The notes beneath the pieces are model-generated. The model saw only the letters and a list, made by a program, of their open reading frames with translations. It was not told where the DNA came from and did no database searches. 64,000 nucleotides of DNA. It comes from an uncultured Sphingomonas sp. (GTDB lineage: Bacteria; Pseudomonadota; Alphaproteobacteria; Sphingomonadales; Sphingomonadaceae). The position numbers and the translations under genes are program-made. Below, piece after piece: positions 26,813 through 36,346 of this stretch. Positions within the stretch are counted from its first letter, which is position 1. Each line of letters begins with the position of its first letter. The stretch spans positions 186,001 through 250,000 of the forward strand of contig NZ_CAKTFO010000001.1 of the NCBI RefSeq assembly GCF_934560975.1, read 5' to 3'.

Positions 26813-28459
26813 CTATCGAAGCGTGGAAAGAGTGACGCGGAGCAGCTGCGGAACGGAGGTGAAGTTCAGGCCCCAATCGGTCTGGTCGCCATTCCAGACG
26901 CGGTCGAATACCCATTGGCCCGCCGCATCATAATGGCCTTCCTCGGCCCGCAGGATCTGCGTCTGTTCGCCGGGCTTCGGCTCGGCCAGCGCCAGGTCGA
27001 CGCGGGCATGCACGCCGGTGACCAGGAACTCGTCGGGGCCCAGTTGCGCCATCGCCGCGCCGCCCGACGGGAAGTCGTTGCCCTTGGGCTCGTCGGTCCC
27101 GAATTGCGGGCGTCCGAAGGTGACGGTAGCGCGCCAGCGGCCGAAACGCATCTCCTGCGCGTGCTTGGCGGCGGGATTTGTCGGTTCGGCGACGCCCTGC
27201 GTCTTGCCTTCCAGCGCCAGCTTCGGCCAGACGCGGACCAGCTGGCCGAACAGGCGATAGTTCAGGGCAAAGCCGCTGATCGCTTCGTCATCCAGCTTGG
27301 CTGCGCCCAGCGGAAAGTTGGTATAGCCGGTGAAGTCCAGCCCGAACGGCGAGAAGCCGATCGCGCCCTTGCCCACGACCGGGAAGAAGAAGCGGGAATA
27401 GACCTTGCTGCTGCCGGTTTCGGGCACAAACAGCGGATTGTCGGCGCGATTATATTGGTCGAGGAACCCGATATAGTCGCCATGGTCGGTGTTGTAGATG
27501 TCGGGTGCCTCGATATCGATCGCGGGCGCGGCGGCCTTCCAGATGTCCAGCATCGCCGGCACGGGTCCGCCCGACGCATAGGTGCCGGGCGCCTGCCATA
27601 CGTCCGGATGGCCGGGCAGCGCCGCATTGACGTACATCGGCAGCGGGAGGACGGCTTTGCCGGCCGCGGCGATCGCGTTCACATAGGATGCCAGGTACCA
27701 GGTCTGGAACGCACCCTCGGCATCGCGACCGAACAGCTCGGTCCAGGTGCCGGGCTTCTTGCGCAGCTTGCGGGTCAGCTCGGCCGGTACGGTGCCGGCG
27801 AACAGGCGGTTGGCCTCCGGCGAATGGTCGCGGGCGAGGCGATAGCTGCCGGTTTCATTCTCCGGCTGGACCATGATCACCGTATGCTGGGGATCATTGG
27901 CCTTGAGATGTTCCATCAGGCGCACGAAGGCGCGCCTGTCTGCCTCCAGCGTCCTGGTGCCGTGCGGTGAGAGGGCGTAATGCTTCTCGCCCTTGTCCGT
28001 GATCATGCGCGGGAAGCGGCCGGGATTGGTCTTCACCCACTCCGGCGCATAGCTGGCGCTGGTATTCTTCCAGGTCGCGAACCACAGCAGCACCAGCCGC
28101 TTGTCGTGCGCGCGCGCTTCGTTCAGCAGCAGGTCGACCCACGCGAAGTCGAACTTGCCCTCCTGCGGCTCGATCTGTTCCCAAGCCACCGGGATTTCCA
28201 GCGTGTTGGCGTTCAGCCGGTCCAGCATCGGCCAGACCTTGGGCAAAGCCGAGGGATAGTTGGACGAATTATTGGCCTGCGCGCCCAGCATCAGGAACGG
28301 GCTGCCGTCGACGATCAGCGCATGGTGGCCGTTGCGGCTCTCGATATGGGGCAGGGACGGGTCGGCGGCCAGCGACGGCGTGGCCGCTGCACAGGCCAGG
28401 GCGCAAGCCGCGCCCATGTGCCAGCGATTACGGAAGATCTGCTTCACCTCTGCCCCCAT
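26813..28459 (-). CDS. GH35-type beta-galactosidase (DUF5597 C-terminus)
   Basis: 548 residues. The ATG at 28459 is listed; a GTG at 28447 (VKQIFRNRWHMGAACALACA) would give a tidier signal peptide. The TIM-barrel part has the GH35 pattern FLMLGAQANNSSNYPSALPK, NTLEIPVAWEQIEPQEGKFD, the acid/base glutamate in VQPENETGSY near residue 200 and the nucleophile in LFVPETGSS near residue 348. The C-terminal 150 residues form a beta-rich domain. It would remove terminal galactose from oligosaccharides. Pairing with a PA14-containing GH31 fits stepwise trimming of galactosylated xyloglucan side chains in the periplasm. No transporter or receptor gene is adjacent. Confidence 0.88.
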   Translation of the reverse strand: MGAEVKQIFRNRWHMGAACALACAAATPSLAADPSLPHIESRNGHHALIVDGSPFLMLGAQANNSSNYPSALPKVWPMLDRLNANTLEIPVAWEQIEPQEGKFDFAWVDLLLNEARAHDKRLVLLWFATWKNTSASYAPEWVKTNPGRFPRMITDKGEKHYALSPHGTRTLEADRRAFVRLMEHLKANDPQHTVIMVQPENETGSYRLARDHSPEANRLFAGTVPAELTRKLRKKPGTWTELFGRDAEGAFQTWYLASYVNAIAAAGKAVLPLPMYVNAALPGHPDVWQAPGTYASGGPVPAMLDIWKAAAPAIDIEAPDIYNTDHGDYIGFLDQYNRADNPLFVPETGSSKVYSRFFFPVVGKGAIGFSPFGLDFTGYTNFPLGAAKLDDEAISGFALNYRLFGQLVRVWPKLALEGKTQGVAEPTNPAAKHAQEMRFGRWRATVTFGRPQFGTDEPKGNDFPSGGAAMAQLGPDEFLVTGVHARVDLALAEPKPGEQTQILRAEEGHYDAAGQWVFDRVWNGDQTDWGLNFTSVPQLLRVTLSTLR

Positions 28460-28536
28460 GCTTGTCGGGGGCGTGGACGCCCCGGTTGCGGCGCGTTCTA
28501 TGGAGCAAACATCGGCGACGCTAATGAAATAATGTT

Positions 28537-31128
28537 TCAGAGGTCGGGAAGCCTTTGTGCCGCCCGGGCCCAGTCGCGCAGCGAGGCGGAGCGCGCGCGT
28601 TCAGCCAATTCCGTCGCGTCGGCGATGGTGAAATGGCCGGCCTTGCTGATCGTCTCCAGTTCGTTCCAGTCGACCGGCGCGGCGACGGGCGCGTTGGGCC
28701 GGGCGCGCGCGACATAGGGCAGGACCGCCGTCGCGCCGCGCTGGTTACGCAGCCAGTCCAGGAAGATGCGGCCCTTGCGCTGCGTCTTCTTCATGTTGGC
28801 GGTGAAGCGTTCGGGATGCGCCGTGCTGATCGCGAGGGCGAAGCGGTGCGCGAAGTCCTTTACCGCCACCCAGTCGCGGCTGGCGTCCAGCGGTGCCACG
28901 ACGTGCACCCCCTTGCCGCCCGACAGCATCGGCCAGGTGGCGAGCCCGATCTCGCCCAGCACGTCGCGCAACTGCATCGCGGCGCGCTTCACCTCCTCGA
29001 AGTCCAGTCCCTCGTCGGGGTCCAGGTCGAACACCAGCCGGTCGGCCAGCTCGACATCGCCCACCTTCGATCCCCAGCCGTGAAACTCGATCGCCCCCAT
29101 CTGGACGCAGGTCAGCAAGCCCTTGGCGTCGTCAACGTAGAGGTAAGGTTCGTCATGCCCGTCCTTTTCGCGGATCGGCACATGCTTCACCGCGTCGCCA
29201 AAGCTGCCGGCGTCGTGCTTCTGGAAAAAGCATTGCTTGGCCCGCCCTTGCGGGCAGCGGACCAGGCTGATCGGGCGGTCCGCTACCCAGGCGAGGACCG
29301 GGTCCGCCATCGCCTCGTAATAGGCGGCGAGCTGGCCCTTGGTGATTCCGCTCTCGGGATAGATGATGCGATCGGGATTGGTGACGACGACCCCCGATCC
29401 CCGGTCGACGGGGGCGGCCGGTTGGTCGCCCGGGACCGGGGCCGGCACCTCGCGCACCACCTCCCGCTCCGGCTTGTCCTCGCGCAGGCCGACAAAGCTA
29501 GGGTGGCGGAGCACGCCGTCGCCGGTCCATTCGGTGAAGGCGATCTCCGCCACCAGCTTGGGCGCGATCCAGTGCGCCCCGCGCACCGCCGCGCGCGGTG
29601 CCTCCACCGTCGGCGTCTTGCGCTCCAGCGGCTTCATGCGCGCCATCAGCTCGTCGATCAGCGCCATGCCGAAGCCGGTGCCGACCTTGCCGGCATAGCG
29701 CAGCCCGCCATCTTCATGCAGGCCGAGCAGCAGCGAGCGAAAGCCGCGCCCCTTGTCGCTCGGTGTCCAGCCGACGATCACCAGCTCCTGCCGCCTGAGG
29801 CATTTGGTCTTCACCCACGCCTGCGTGCGCTTGCCGCGATAGGGCGCATCGGCGCGCTTGGACACGACGCCCTCCAGACCCTGCCCGCACAGGCTGTCGA
29901 ACAGCTGTTCGCCGGACCCGGTCACATGCTCCGAATAGCGGATCGGGGCGGCGGCATCGGCCAGGTAGGCGCGCAGGCGATCCTTGCGCTCGATCTGCGG
30001 CAGGGATGTCAGGTCTTCCCCGTCCAGATGCAGCAGGTCGAAGGCGAAATAGGCGTAATCGCCGGTGCCCTCCTTGAGGCTGGCCTGCAACGCCTGGAAA
30101 CTCGGGCGTCCCTGCGCGTCCAGCGCCACCACTTCGCCGTCGATCAAAGCGGACCCGGGCAGGGTCGCGGCGGCCGCCACCACCGGCGCGAACCGGTCCG
30201 ACCAGTCCAGCCCTGTGCGCGTCCACGCCTGGGCCGTGCCACCTCCAAGGGCGACCAGGGCGCGGTAGCCGTCATATTTGACCTCGTGCAGCCATTGCCC
30301 ACCGCCCGGCACATGATCGACCAGGGTGGCGAGCTGCGGTTCCTGGAACGGGGGCGGGGCGGCCTTGGCGGCGCGCGGTCGGGATGGTCTGGCCGGCTTG
30401 CGCTTCGGTGTGTGGGGCGGGGTGGGCGTGGGGTGGAGCGCGGCGTCGGCGGCCTGCACCTCGTCCTCCGCGCCGTGCCGGTCCCTGTTCGACTGCCACT
30501 CCCGTCCGCCGCCTTTTCCTTCGGCGATCTCCACCATGGTTCGCCCGGTCGCGACGGAGGTGAGGCAGCGGTCCACCAGATCCCCGGAGCCGCCGGCATG
30601 GTGGTCCTGGATCTTGCGCAGCAGCCAATTCTCATGCCGCTCCCGCCCGCGCGGTTTCAGGCGGATCAGCAGCCATTCGCCCTTCATCCGCTCACCCTGG
30701 AGGGTGAAGTGGAGATGGCCTTCTTCCAGCGTCTTGCGCGGGTCCTTGCCCGGCACCGGCGTCCAGCTGCCGCGATCCCAGAGCATCACCGTGCCGCCAC
30801 CATATTGGCCGGCCGGTATCGTACCCTCGAACGTGGCATAGGCCAGCGGATGATCCTCGGTCCGCACCGCCAGGCGTTTGTCGTCGGGATCGAGCGAGGG
30901 GCCGCGCGTCACCGCCCAGCTCTTCAGCACACCGTCCAGTTCGAGGCGGAAGTCCCAGTGCAGGCGGGTGGCATCATGCTTCTGCACCATGAAGACGTTG
31001 CCCGCCGCCGCTCCGGGGGCGCCGGCGGGCTCGGCCGTCTGCGTGAAGTCGCGCTTGGCGTTGTAGGTCGCGAGGAGGTCGGTGGACGCCCCTCCGCCCT
31101 GGCCCCGTGTCGACGCGCGCTTACCCAT
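28537..31128 (-). CDS. ligD: Multidomain DNA ligase D for non-homologous end joining
   Basis: 863 residues with the domain order phosphoesterase, ligase, polymerase. The N-terminal 3'-phosphoesterase has KHDATRLHWDFRLELDG and GTIPAGQYGGGTVMLWDRG. The ATP-dependent ligase core begins at VKYDGYRALV near residue 283, where the lysine is the adenylated residue. The C-terminal AEP-type primase/polymerase carries LVFDLDPDEGLDF near residue 699 (metal-binding aspartates) and LSGGKGVHVVAPL. LigD trims, fills and seals DNA ends bridged by Ku. A proline/arginine-rich linker of about 70 residues separates the first two domains. Ku is the next gene upstream on the same strand, about 110 bases away. Confidence 0.97.
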   Translation of the reverse strand: MGKRASTRGQGGGASTDLLATYNAKRDFTQTAEPAGAPGAAAGNVFMVQKHDATRLHWDFRLELDGVLKSWAVTRGPSLDPDDKRLAVRTEDHPLAYATFEGTIPAGQYGGGTVMLWDRGSWTPVPGKDPRKTLEEGHLHFTLQGERMKGEWLLIRLKPRGRERHENWLLRKIQDHHAGGSGDLVDRCLTSVATGRTMVEIAEGKGGGREWQSNRDRHGAEDEVQAADAALHPTPTPPHTPKRKPARPSRPRAAKAAPPPFQEPQLATLVDHVPGGGQWLHEVKYDGYRALVALGGGTAQAWTRTGLDWSDRFAPVVAAAATLPGSALIDGEVVALDAQGRPSFQALQASLKEGTGDYAYFAFDLLHLDGEDLTSLPQIERKDRLRAYLADAAAPIRYSEHVTGSGEQLFDSLCGQGLEGVVSKRADAPYRGKRTQAWVKTKCLRRQELVIVGWTPSDKGRGFRSLLLGLHEDGGLRYAGKVGTGFGMALIDELMARMKPLERKTPTVEAPRAAVRGAHWIAPKLVAEIAFTEWTGDGVLRHPSFVGLREDKPEREVVREVPAPVPGDQPAAPVDRGSGVVVTNPDRIIYPESGITKGQLAAYYEAMADPVLAWVADRPISLVRCPQGRAKQCFFQKHDAGSFGDAVKHVPIREKDGHDEPYLYVDDAKGLLTCVQMGAIEFHGWGSKVGDVELADRLVFDLDPDEGLDFEEVKRAAMQLRDVLGEIGLATWPMLSGGKGVHVVAPLDASRDWVAVKDFAHRFALAISTAHPERFTANMKKTQRKGRIFLDWLRNQRGATAVLPYVARARPNAPVAAPVDWNELETISKAGHFTIADATELAERARSASLRDWARAAQRLPDL

Positions 31129-31239
31129 GCCCGCCGCCCCTGCGGAGGTGGGGCCCCACCCCCGTTGCGGCTGGGGGCCGGTCTTGAGGGTGCGTCCTCC
31201 CGCTTCGCCCCTGCCTGCGCAGACGTGGCGGGGGGAGGG

Positions 31240-32160
31240 TCATCCTGCCGCCCGCTTCTTCGCGGGTGCCTTGCGGGGGGCGGGCTTGTCGTCCTCATCC
31301 GCTGCCTTCTTCGCCGCCGACGTCTTGGCCGATGACTTGGCGGGAGTCTTCTTCACTGTGGCATCATTCGCGGCGCCCGGCTTCTCCAGGCTGCGTTTCA
31401 GCGCGGCCATCAGGTCGACCACGTTGGAGCCACGCGATGCGGCGGGCTGCTCCTCCGCGGTTTCGATCGTCTTGCCCTTGCGCTTATGTTCGATCAGGTC
31501 GCGCAGCGCGTCCATGTAGCGGTCATGATATTCGCCGGCATCGAAGCGGGCGGTCTTCTTGTCGATCAGCGTGGTGGCGAGGTCCAGCAGGTCCTCGTCC
31601 GGGGTGACGTCGCCGATTTCGCGGAAATAGCTGGCGGCCTTGTTGACCTCGTCCGCATAGCGCAGCGTTTCCAGGACCATGCCGCGCCCGCACGGCTTCA
31701 GGCTGACGACATATTCGCGGCCGCGCAGGGCAAGCTGGCCGAGCCCGACCTTCTTGGCCCGGCGCAGGGCTTCGCGCAGCACCACGAACGCTTCTTCCGC
31801 CAGGTCGTCCGCCGGCACGACATAATAAGGCTTTTCGAAATAGATCATGTCGATTTCCGACTGATCGACGAACTGGGTGAGTTCGAGCGTCTTCTTGCTC
31901 TCCAGTTTCACCGCATCGATCTCCTCGTCGGAGATCAGGACATATTTGCCCTTTTCATATTGGAAGCCCTTGACGATCTCCTCCGGATCGACCGGGCCGA
32001 TGCCGGGGGCCACCTTCTCATATTTGATCCTTTTGCCCGACGGCTCGTGGATCTGGTTGAAGGCGACGGTCGCCCCACTCTTGGTGGCGGAATAGATTTC
32101 GACGGGGATGGATACCAAGGCCAGCCTGATCTGCCCCTGCCAGTAAGCGCGCGCGGCCAT
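31240..32160 (-). CDS. ku: Ku end-binding protein for NHEJ
   Basis: 306 residues from the ATG at 32160, chosen because MAARAYWQGQIRLALVSIPV is the canonical bacterial Ku start; an ATG 33 bases further up adds an unconserved stretch. The core has HEPSGKRIKYEKVAPG, YEKGKYVLISDEEIDAVKLE, FEKPYYVVPADD and DYISR-type helices towards residue 230. The last 60 residues are Lys/Ala-rich (KKTPAKSSAKTSAAKKAADE), a usual bacterial Ku tail that aids DNA threading and LigD recruitment. It forms a homodimeric ring on DNA ends. Together with ligD this is a complete two-gene end-joining system. Confidence 0.96.
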   Translation of the reverse strand: MAARAYWQGQIRLALVSIPVEIYSATKSGATVAFNQIHEPSGKRIKYEKVAPGIGPVDPEEIVKGFQYEKGKYVLISDEEIDAVKLESKKTLELTQFVDQSEIDMIYFEKPYYVVPADDLAEEAFVVLREALRRAKKVGLGQLALRGREYVVSLKPCGRGMVLETLRYADEVNKAASYFREIGDVTPDEDLLDLATTLIDKKTARFDAGEYHDRYMDALRDLIEHKRKGKTIETAEEQPAASRGSNVVDLMAALKRSLEKPGAANDATVKKTPAKSSAKTSAAKKAADEDDKPAPRKAPAKKRAAG

Positions 32161-32265
32161 GAGGAACGACCCTTCGTTGCGAGGCCGATTCAAAGCATGG
32201 AGCGGCCCGGGGTTCCTGCGCGCCGTTCGCCGGGTGAAAGATGCAGGAAAATACCCGTCGACGCT

Positions 32266-33678
32266 TCAGGTGCGCGGGCGCAGCAATCGCCGGAACAGGC
32301 CGCGTTTGGTCAGCGCCTCGAACATCTCGGACGGGTCCTCGGGATCGAGCACTTCATTGTCGGCAAGCCATTCCTGCACGCTGTTGAGGTCGACCTGCTC
32401 AAAGAGGCGGAGCGAACGGCCGGGACCGCGCAACGCCTCGATCGTGGCGATCAGCGAGCCCCCGTCCGCCAGCATCGCCGCGATCCGGTCCGGCTCTACA
32501 TCGAGATGCTCGGCCAGCAGCCCGTCGCGGATGCCCGCCACGGTCCGGCGGTCGGCATCGCTGGTCGCATCGATCACCAGATCGCATTCGGTATCGAGTC
32601 CGAGCGAGCGGTTGTTCATGTTGGCCGACCCGATCCGCAGCCGATGCCCGTCTACGATCATGATCTTGGCATGGACGTAGATCGGCTCCCGGCCGGCGGT
32701 GAAGGGATGGTAGAGGCGGAAGCGGCCATGGCGATCACGCTCCGCAAGCGCCTGCATCAGGCGCGCGCGGGCCGTGTCCATCGCGATCGGCTCCAGCCAG
32801 CCTTGCGCGGTCAGCGGATTGACGATCACGATTTCGGGGCAGTCCGGCTCGTCCAGCCGGCGCGCGATCGCCTCCGCGATCCGGCGCGAGGCGAAATACT
32901 GGCTCTCCGCATAGATGCTGTGCCGGGCGGCCGCGATCTGCGCCAGAAACAGCGCCTCCACCTCACGCACCTCTTCCCGTTCCGGCATCTTGGGCAGGGT
33001 GCGGGCGATGCCGACGTCGATATCCGCGAAATCGACCGGCAGGTCGTCGGGCCAGCAATCCGCGCGGCCCGTGACGGGCTCCAGCGGGTGTCCGCCGGCG
33101 CGCGTCCACCGTGCCCGCGCCAGTTCGCCCAACGCCGCCGCGACCGGCCCCTCCACCGCCGCGGTGGCATCGTGCCACGGCTTGTAGGGTTTGCCGTTGG
33201 GCGTGGTGCGGCCGGGATCGCCGTCCCGATGCGCGCGCGTATCCCAGCGCTCGCTCGTCATGTCGATGCCACCGCAAAAGGCGAAGCAATCGTCGATCAC
33301 CACGATCTTCTGGTGATGCGACGCGCCGGTCGGGTGGAAGCCGTCCAGCTTGGTGTGGACGCGCGGATGTCGCATCCATTCCACGACAGTCAACATCGTG
33401 CTGCCGCGCGCCAGCGTCTTCAGCGCGCCGACATCCCAGCGCAGCAGGAACACTTCCAGCTCGGGATTGCGGTCCACCAGCCACAGCACGAAGTCGCCCA
33501 CCGTGGCCGGCTCGCCCGGTTCCTGCGGGGCGTCGGTCAGGCGGATCCGCGCGTCGAAATCCCAGCCGATCAGCATGATGCGGCGCTGCGCCTTCAGCAT
33601 CGCGCCGCGCGCCGCCCGGAAATAATCGTCGGCATCGACGATCACGCGCATTCGCGTTGCCGCGTCAGACCGCCACAC
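32266..33678 (-). CDS. Phospholipase D-like / cardiolipin-synthase-like protein
   Basis: 470 residues from a GTG at 33678 that follows a G-rich ribosome site (GGGAGGGGGGAG); an ATG at 33699 lacks one. Two HKD motifs are present: HHQKIVVIDD with FCGGIDMTSERWD, and HAKIMIVDG with GSANMNNRSLGLDTECDL, so both halves of a PLD active site exist. No membrane helices precede them, unlike typical Cls proteins. It probably acts on phospholipid head groups, as a phospholipase D or a phosphatidyl transferase. It lies about 105 bases upstream of ku on the same strand. PLD-fold nucleases also exist, but the spacing and length here fit the lipid branch better. Confidence 0.85.
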   Translation of the reverse strand: MWRSDAATRMRVIVDADDYFRAARGAMLKAQRRIMLIGWDFDARIRLTDAPQEPGEPATVGDFVLWLVDRNPELEVFLLRWDVGALKTLARGSTMLTVVEWMRHPRVHTKLDGFHPTGASHHQKIVVIDDCFAFCGGIDMTSERWDTRAHRDGDPGRTTPNGKPYKPWHDATAAVEGPVAAALGELARARWTRAGGHPLEPVTGRADCWPDDLPVDFADIDVGIARTLPKMPEREEVREVEALFLAQIAAARHSIYAESQYFASRRIAEAIARRLDEPDCPEIVIVNPLTAQGWLEPIAMDTARARLMQALAERDRHGRFRLYHPFTAGREPIYVHAKIMIVDGHRLRIGSANMNNRSLGLDTECDLVIDATSDADRRTVAGIRDGLLAEHLDVEPDRIAAMLADGGSLIATIEALRGPGRSLRLFEQVDLNSVQEWLADNEVLDPEDPSEMFEALTKRGLFRRLLRPRT

Positions 33679-33718
33679 CGGCTCCCCCCTCCCAACCATC
33701 GTCGTTCGGACTAGCCGC

Positions 33719-34612
33719 TCAATCCACCCAGTCCAGCCCGATGTCGCGGTACAGGCCGCGATCCTCCTCCCAGCGGGGGTTTACCTTGACGTGCAGGAAC
33801 AGGTGGACGGTCTGGCCGGTGATGCGGGACAGTTCCTCGCGCGCTTTCTGGCCGATCTCCTTCAGCCGGGCGCCGCGTGCGCCCAGGATGATGGCTCGCT
33901 GCGTGTCGCGCGCGACCAGGATCTGCTGGTGGATCGCGACCGAGCCATCCTTGCGCTCCTCATATTTCTCGGTCTCGACCGCGCTGTCATAAGGCAGCTC
34001 GGCGCGCAGCTGCAGGTAGAGCTGCTCGCGGGTGACTTCCGCCGCCAGCATCCGCTCGGACGCGTCGGATACCTGATCCTCCGGGAAGTGCCAGGGATCC
34101 TCGGGCATCCGGCCGGCAATGTCCGCCTTCAGCTGGGGGATGCCGTCACCGGTCAGCGCGGAAACGAAGTAGATCGCCTCCGGCGCGAGCATCCCCTGCA
34201 ATTCCTGGGCGAGCGCCAGCAGCGGTTCCTTGACGGCGACGTCCACCTTGTTGAGGATCACGACCTTCGGCCCGGGCAAAGCGGCGACGCGATCCACCAG
34301 CGCGCGGGTCGCGCTGCCGAACTTCGTCTTGGCGTCGATCACCAAAGCGATCAGGTCCGCGCCTTCCGTGCCGGTCCAGGCGGCCGCGACCATGGCGCGG
34401 TCCAGCCGGCGCTTGGGATCGAAGATGCCGGGTGTGTCGACCAGCAGCAATTGCGCCTCGCCTTCGATGGCGATGCCCATCAACCGGGCGCGCGTGGTCT
34501 GCGCCTTGGGGCTGACGATCGCCACCTTCTGCCCGACCAGCGCATTGACCAGGGTGGATTTGCCCGCATTGGGCGCGCCGACGACGGCGATCAGGCCGCA
34601 GCGTTCGGTCAT
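33719..34612 (-). CDS. era: GTPase Era (16S rRNA maturation and 30S assembly)
   Basis: 297 residues from the ATG at 34612, which overlaps the rnc stop by ATGA. The GTPase motifs are GAPNAGKST (G1), DTPGIFD (G3), and NKVD (G4); the C-terminal KH domain has GARGARLKEIGQKAREELS and ends VKVNPRWEED...GLDWVD. Era binds the 3' end of 16S rRNA and checks small-subunit assembly. The rnc-era order is common in proteobacteria and both act on ribosomal RNA. The open frame continues upstream through rnc but that part is out of the rnc frame and has no Era homology. Confidence 0.98.
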   Translation of the reverse strand: MTERCGLIAVVGAPNAGKSTLVNALVGQKVAIVSPKAQTTRARLMGIAIEGEAQLLLVDTPGIFDPKRRLDRAMVAAAWTGTEGADLIALVIDAKTKFGSATRALVDRVAALPGPKVVILNKVDVAVKEPLLALAQELQGMLAPEAIYFVSALTGDGIPQLKADIAGRMPEDPWHFPEDQVSDASERMLAAEVTREQLYLQLRAELPYDSAVETEKYEERKDGSVAIHQQILVARDTQRAIILGARGARLKEIGQKAREELSRITGQTVHLFLHVKVNPRWEEDRGLYRDIGLDWVD

Positions 34613-35286
34613 TGAAGCTCTCCCATCAAAGCGGCCGCGGCGGCGGTCTCCGCTTCCTGTTTCGACGATCCCTCGGCGGTGGCGCTGCCTCCGCGCTTGC
34701 CGCCCACCTCCACCTTCACGATGAAGCGGGGGGCGTGATGCGGCCCGCTCTGCCCCACCAGCGAATATACGGGCGGGCGGCATTGGCGCGCGGCCGCCCA
34801 TTCCTGCAACGCGGACTTGGGATGCTTCGGCGCCTGGGTCAGGCGGTCGAACCGTTCGCTCCACAGCCGCTTCACCGCATCGGAGGCGGTGCGGAAATCG
34901 GTTTCCCGGAACAGCGCGCCAATCAGCGATTCCACCGCGTCGCCGACGACATTGTCGCTGCTCTGCGCGCCATCGTCGCGCGCCTGCTTGCCCAGGATCA
35001 GCCGCTCCGGCACCCCGGCCTCGCGCCCCACCGCCGCGCATGTCTCGCGGCTGACCAGCGCGTTCAGGCGGGCGGACAGGCGGCCTTCCGGCTCTTCCGG
35101 GAAACGCTCATACAGCCAGGCGGCGATGGCGAGGCCGAGCACCCGGTCGCCCAGAAACTCCAGCCGTTCGTAGCTCGGCCCGCCCTGGCTGCCATGCGTC
35201 AGCGCGCGCGCAAAAAGGGCGGGGTCGCGGGGTGTGTGTCCGAATGCGCCTTCTACCCAGGCGGCAAGCTGTGCGGGATCGCTCAT
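34609..35286 (-). CDS. rnc: Ribonuclease III
   Basis: 225 residues, standard length. The catalytic domain has the signature YERLEFLGDRVLGLAIAAW near residue 37-55 with the metal-binding glutamate and aspartate, and a second acidic set around NVVGDAVESLIGALF. The C-terminal double-stranded RNA-binding domain runs from about residue 155 (PKSALQEWAAARQCRPPVYS) to the end, with a KQEAETAAAAALM helix. It cleaves structured RNA in rRNA processing and regulation. It is followed by era with a four-base overlap. lepB, often found upstream in other species, is not here; a TauE permease is instead. Confidence 0.97.
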   Translation of the reverse strand: MSDPAQLAAWVEGAFGHTPRDPALFARALTHGSQGGPSYERLEFLGDRVLGLAIAAWLYERFPEEPEGRLSARLNALVSRETCAAVGREAGVPERLILGKQARDDGAQSSDNVVGDAVESLIGALFRETDFRTASDAVKRLWSERFDRLTQAPKHPKSALQEWAAARQCRPPVYSLVGQSGPHHAPRFIVKVEVGGKRGGSATAEGSSKQEAETAAAAALMGELQ

Positions 35287-35419
35287 CCGCGCCGCCCTAG
35301 CACGACACGGGCGTCACGCCACCCCGAGCCGTTCCGCCGGCACCGCCTTGTTGCCGGCCGCGCTGAACGGGGAAGGGCCGGCGGGGTTCAACCGCCAGGC
35401 ATGCGAGGAACTGGCCCGG

Positions 35420-36199
35420 TCAGGCGACCAGCAGGCGGTATCCCGCAAAGGCGAGGATTACGGCCAGGATCGGCCGGACGATATTGTCCGCCAGCCTGCC
35501 CGCAAGAACCGAGCCAAGGGCGATGCCGGGGATGGAGCCTATCAGCAGCATGCCGAGCGTACCGAAATCCACCGTACCCATCCACAAATGGCCCAGGCCC
35601 GCAACCAAGGTCAGCGGCACCGCATGGACGATGTCCGTTCCTACCAGTCGCCGCGCCGACAGCCGGAACGGATACAGCGTCAGCAGCATCGCCGCGCCCA
35701 GCGCCCCCGATCCGACGGAGGTCACCGCAACAAGGCAGCCGAGCAGGGCGCCCGCGGCGACCGTCAGCGCGGGTTGCCAGGGATGGACCGTGATCGCGGT
35801 GGTGCGGGCGGCGGTGGCGTAGGTGCGGATGCGTTCCTTGAACATGGTCGCGATGGCGGTAAGGATCAACACACCGCCCAGGATGTGCATCACCGTGCCG
35901 CCCCTGATCTGGTGAATATCTGTTTTCGCCAGCCACCACACGGTCAACGCCGCCGCCGGCAGGCTGCCGAGCGCGAGTCGGCGGACGACCTGCCAGTCGG
36001 GCGCGCCATGGCGATGGTGGATGAAGCCGCCGACCGACTTGGTGATGGCCGCGAACCACAGGTCGGTGCCGACGGCGGTGGAGGGGGACACGCCAAAGAA
36101 CAGGATCAGGATCGGCGCCATCAACGATCCGCCGCCGACGCCGGTAAGGCCGACCATCAGCCCCACGATCAGTCCGGCCAGCGCATATAGCCAATCCAT
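35420..36199 (-). CDS. TauE/SafE-family membrane permease
   Basis: 259 residues, 7-8 hydrophobic segments. The N-terminus MDWLYALAGLIVGLMVGLTG leads into VGGGSLMAPILILFFGVSP and AVGTDLWFAAITKSVGGFIH, the typical TauE/SafE first half; the second half repeats the pattern with GALLGCLVAVTSVGSGALGA. Members export or import sulfite, sulfonates or other small organic anions; the substrate here cannot be told. A strong ribosome site (AAGGAGCAGGG) precedes the ATG. It is on the same strand as rnc and separated by 133 bases, with no functional link evident. Confidence 0.9.
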   Translation of the reverse strand: MDWLYALAGLIVGLMVGLTGVGGGSLMAPILILFFGVSPSTAVGTDLWFAAITKSVGGFIHHRHGAPDWQVVRRLALGSLPAAALTVWWLAKTDIHQIRGGTVMHILGGVLILTAIATMFKERIRTYATAARTTAITVHPWQPALTVAAGALLGCLVAVTSVGSGALGAAMLLTLYPFRLSARRLVGTDIVHAVPLTLVAGLGHLWMGTVDFGTLGMLLIGSIPGIALGSVLAGRLADNIVRPILAVILAFAGYRLLVA

Positions 36200-36346
36200 C
36201 CCTGCTCCTTGTGCTTCGTTTTCCGCCTGTTGGCATGGCCCTCGTCATCGTGCCAGCCACTGCGTCGATGCGTCACCGCTTGACCGCCGGGCCACCCTTA
36301 CCTATGGGGCGACGGCGCACGCCTTTTCAGGCGGGTGCCTATGCGC

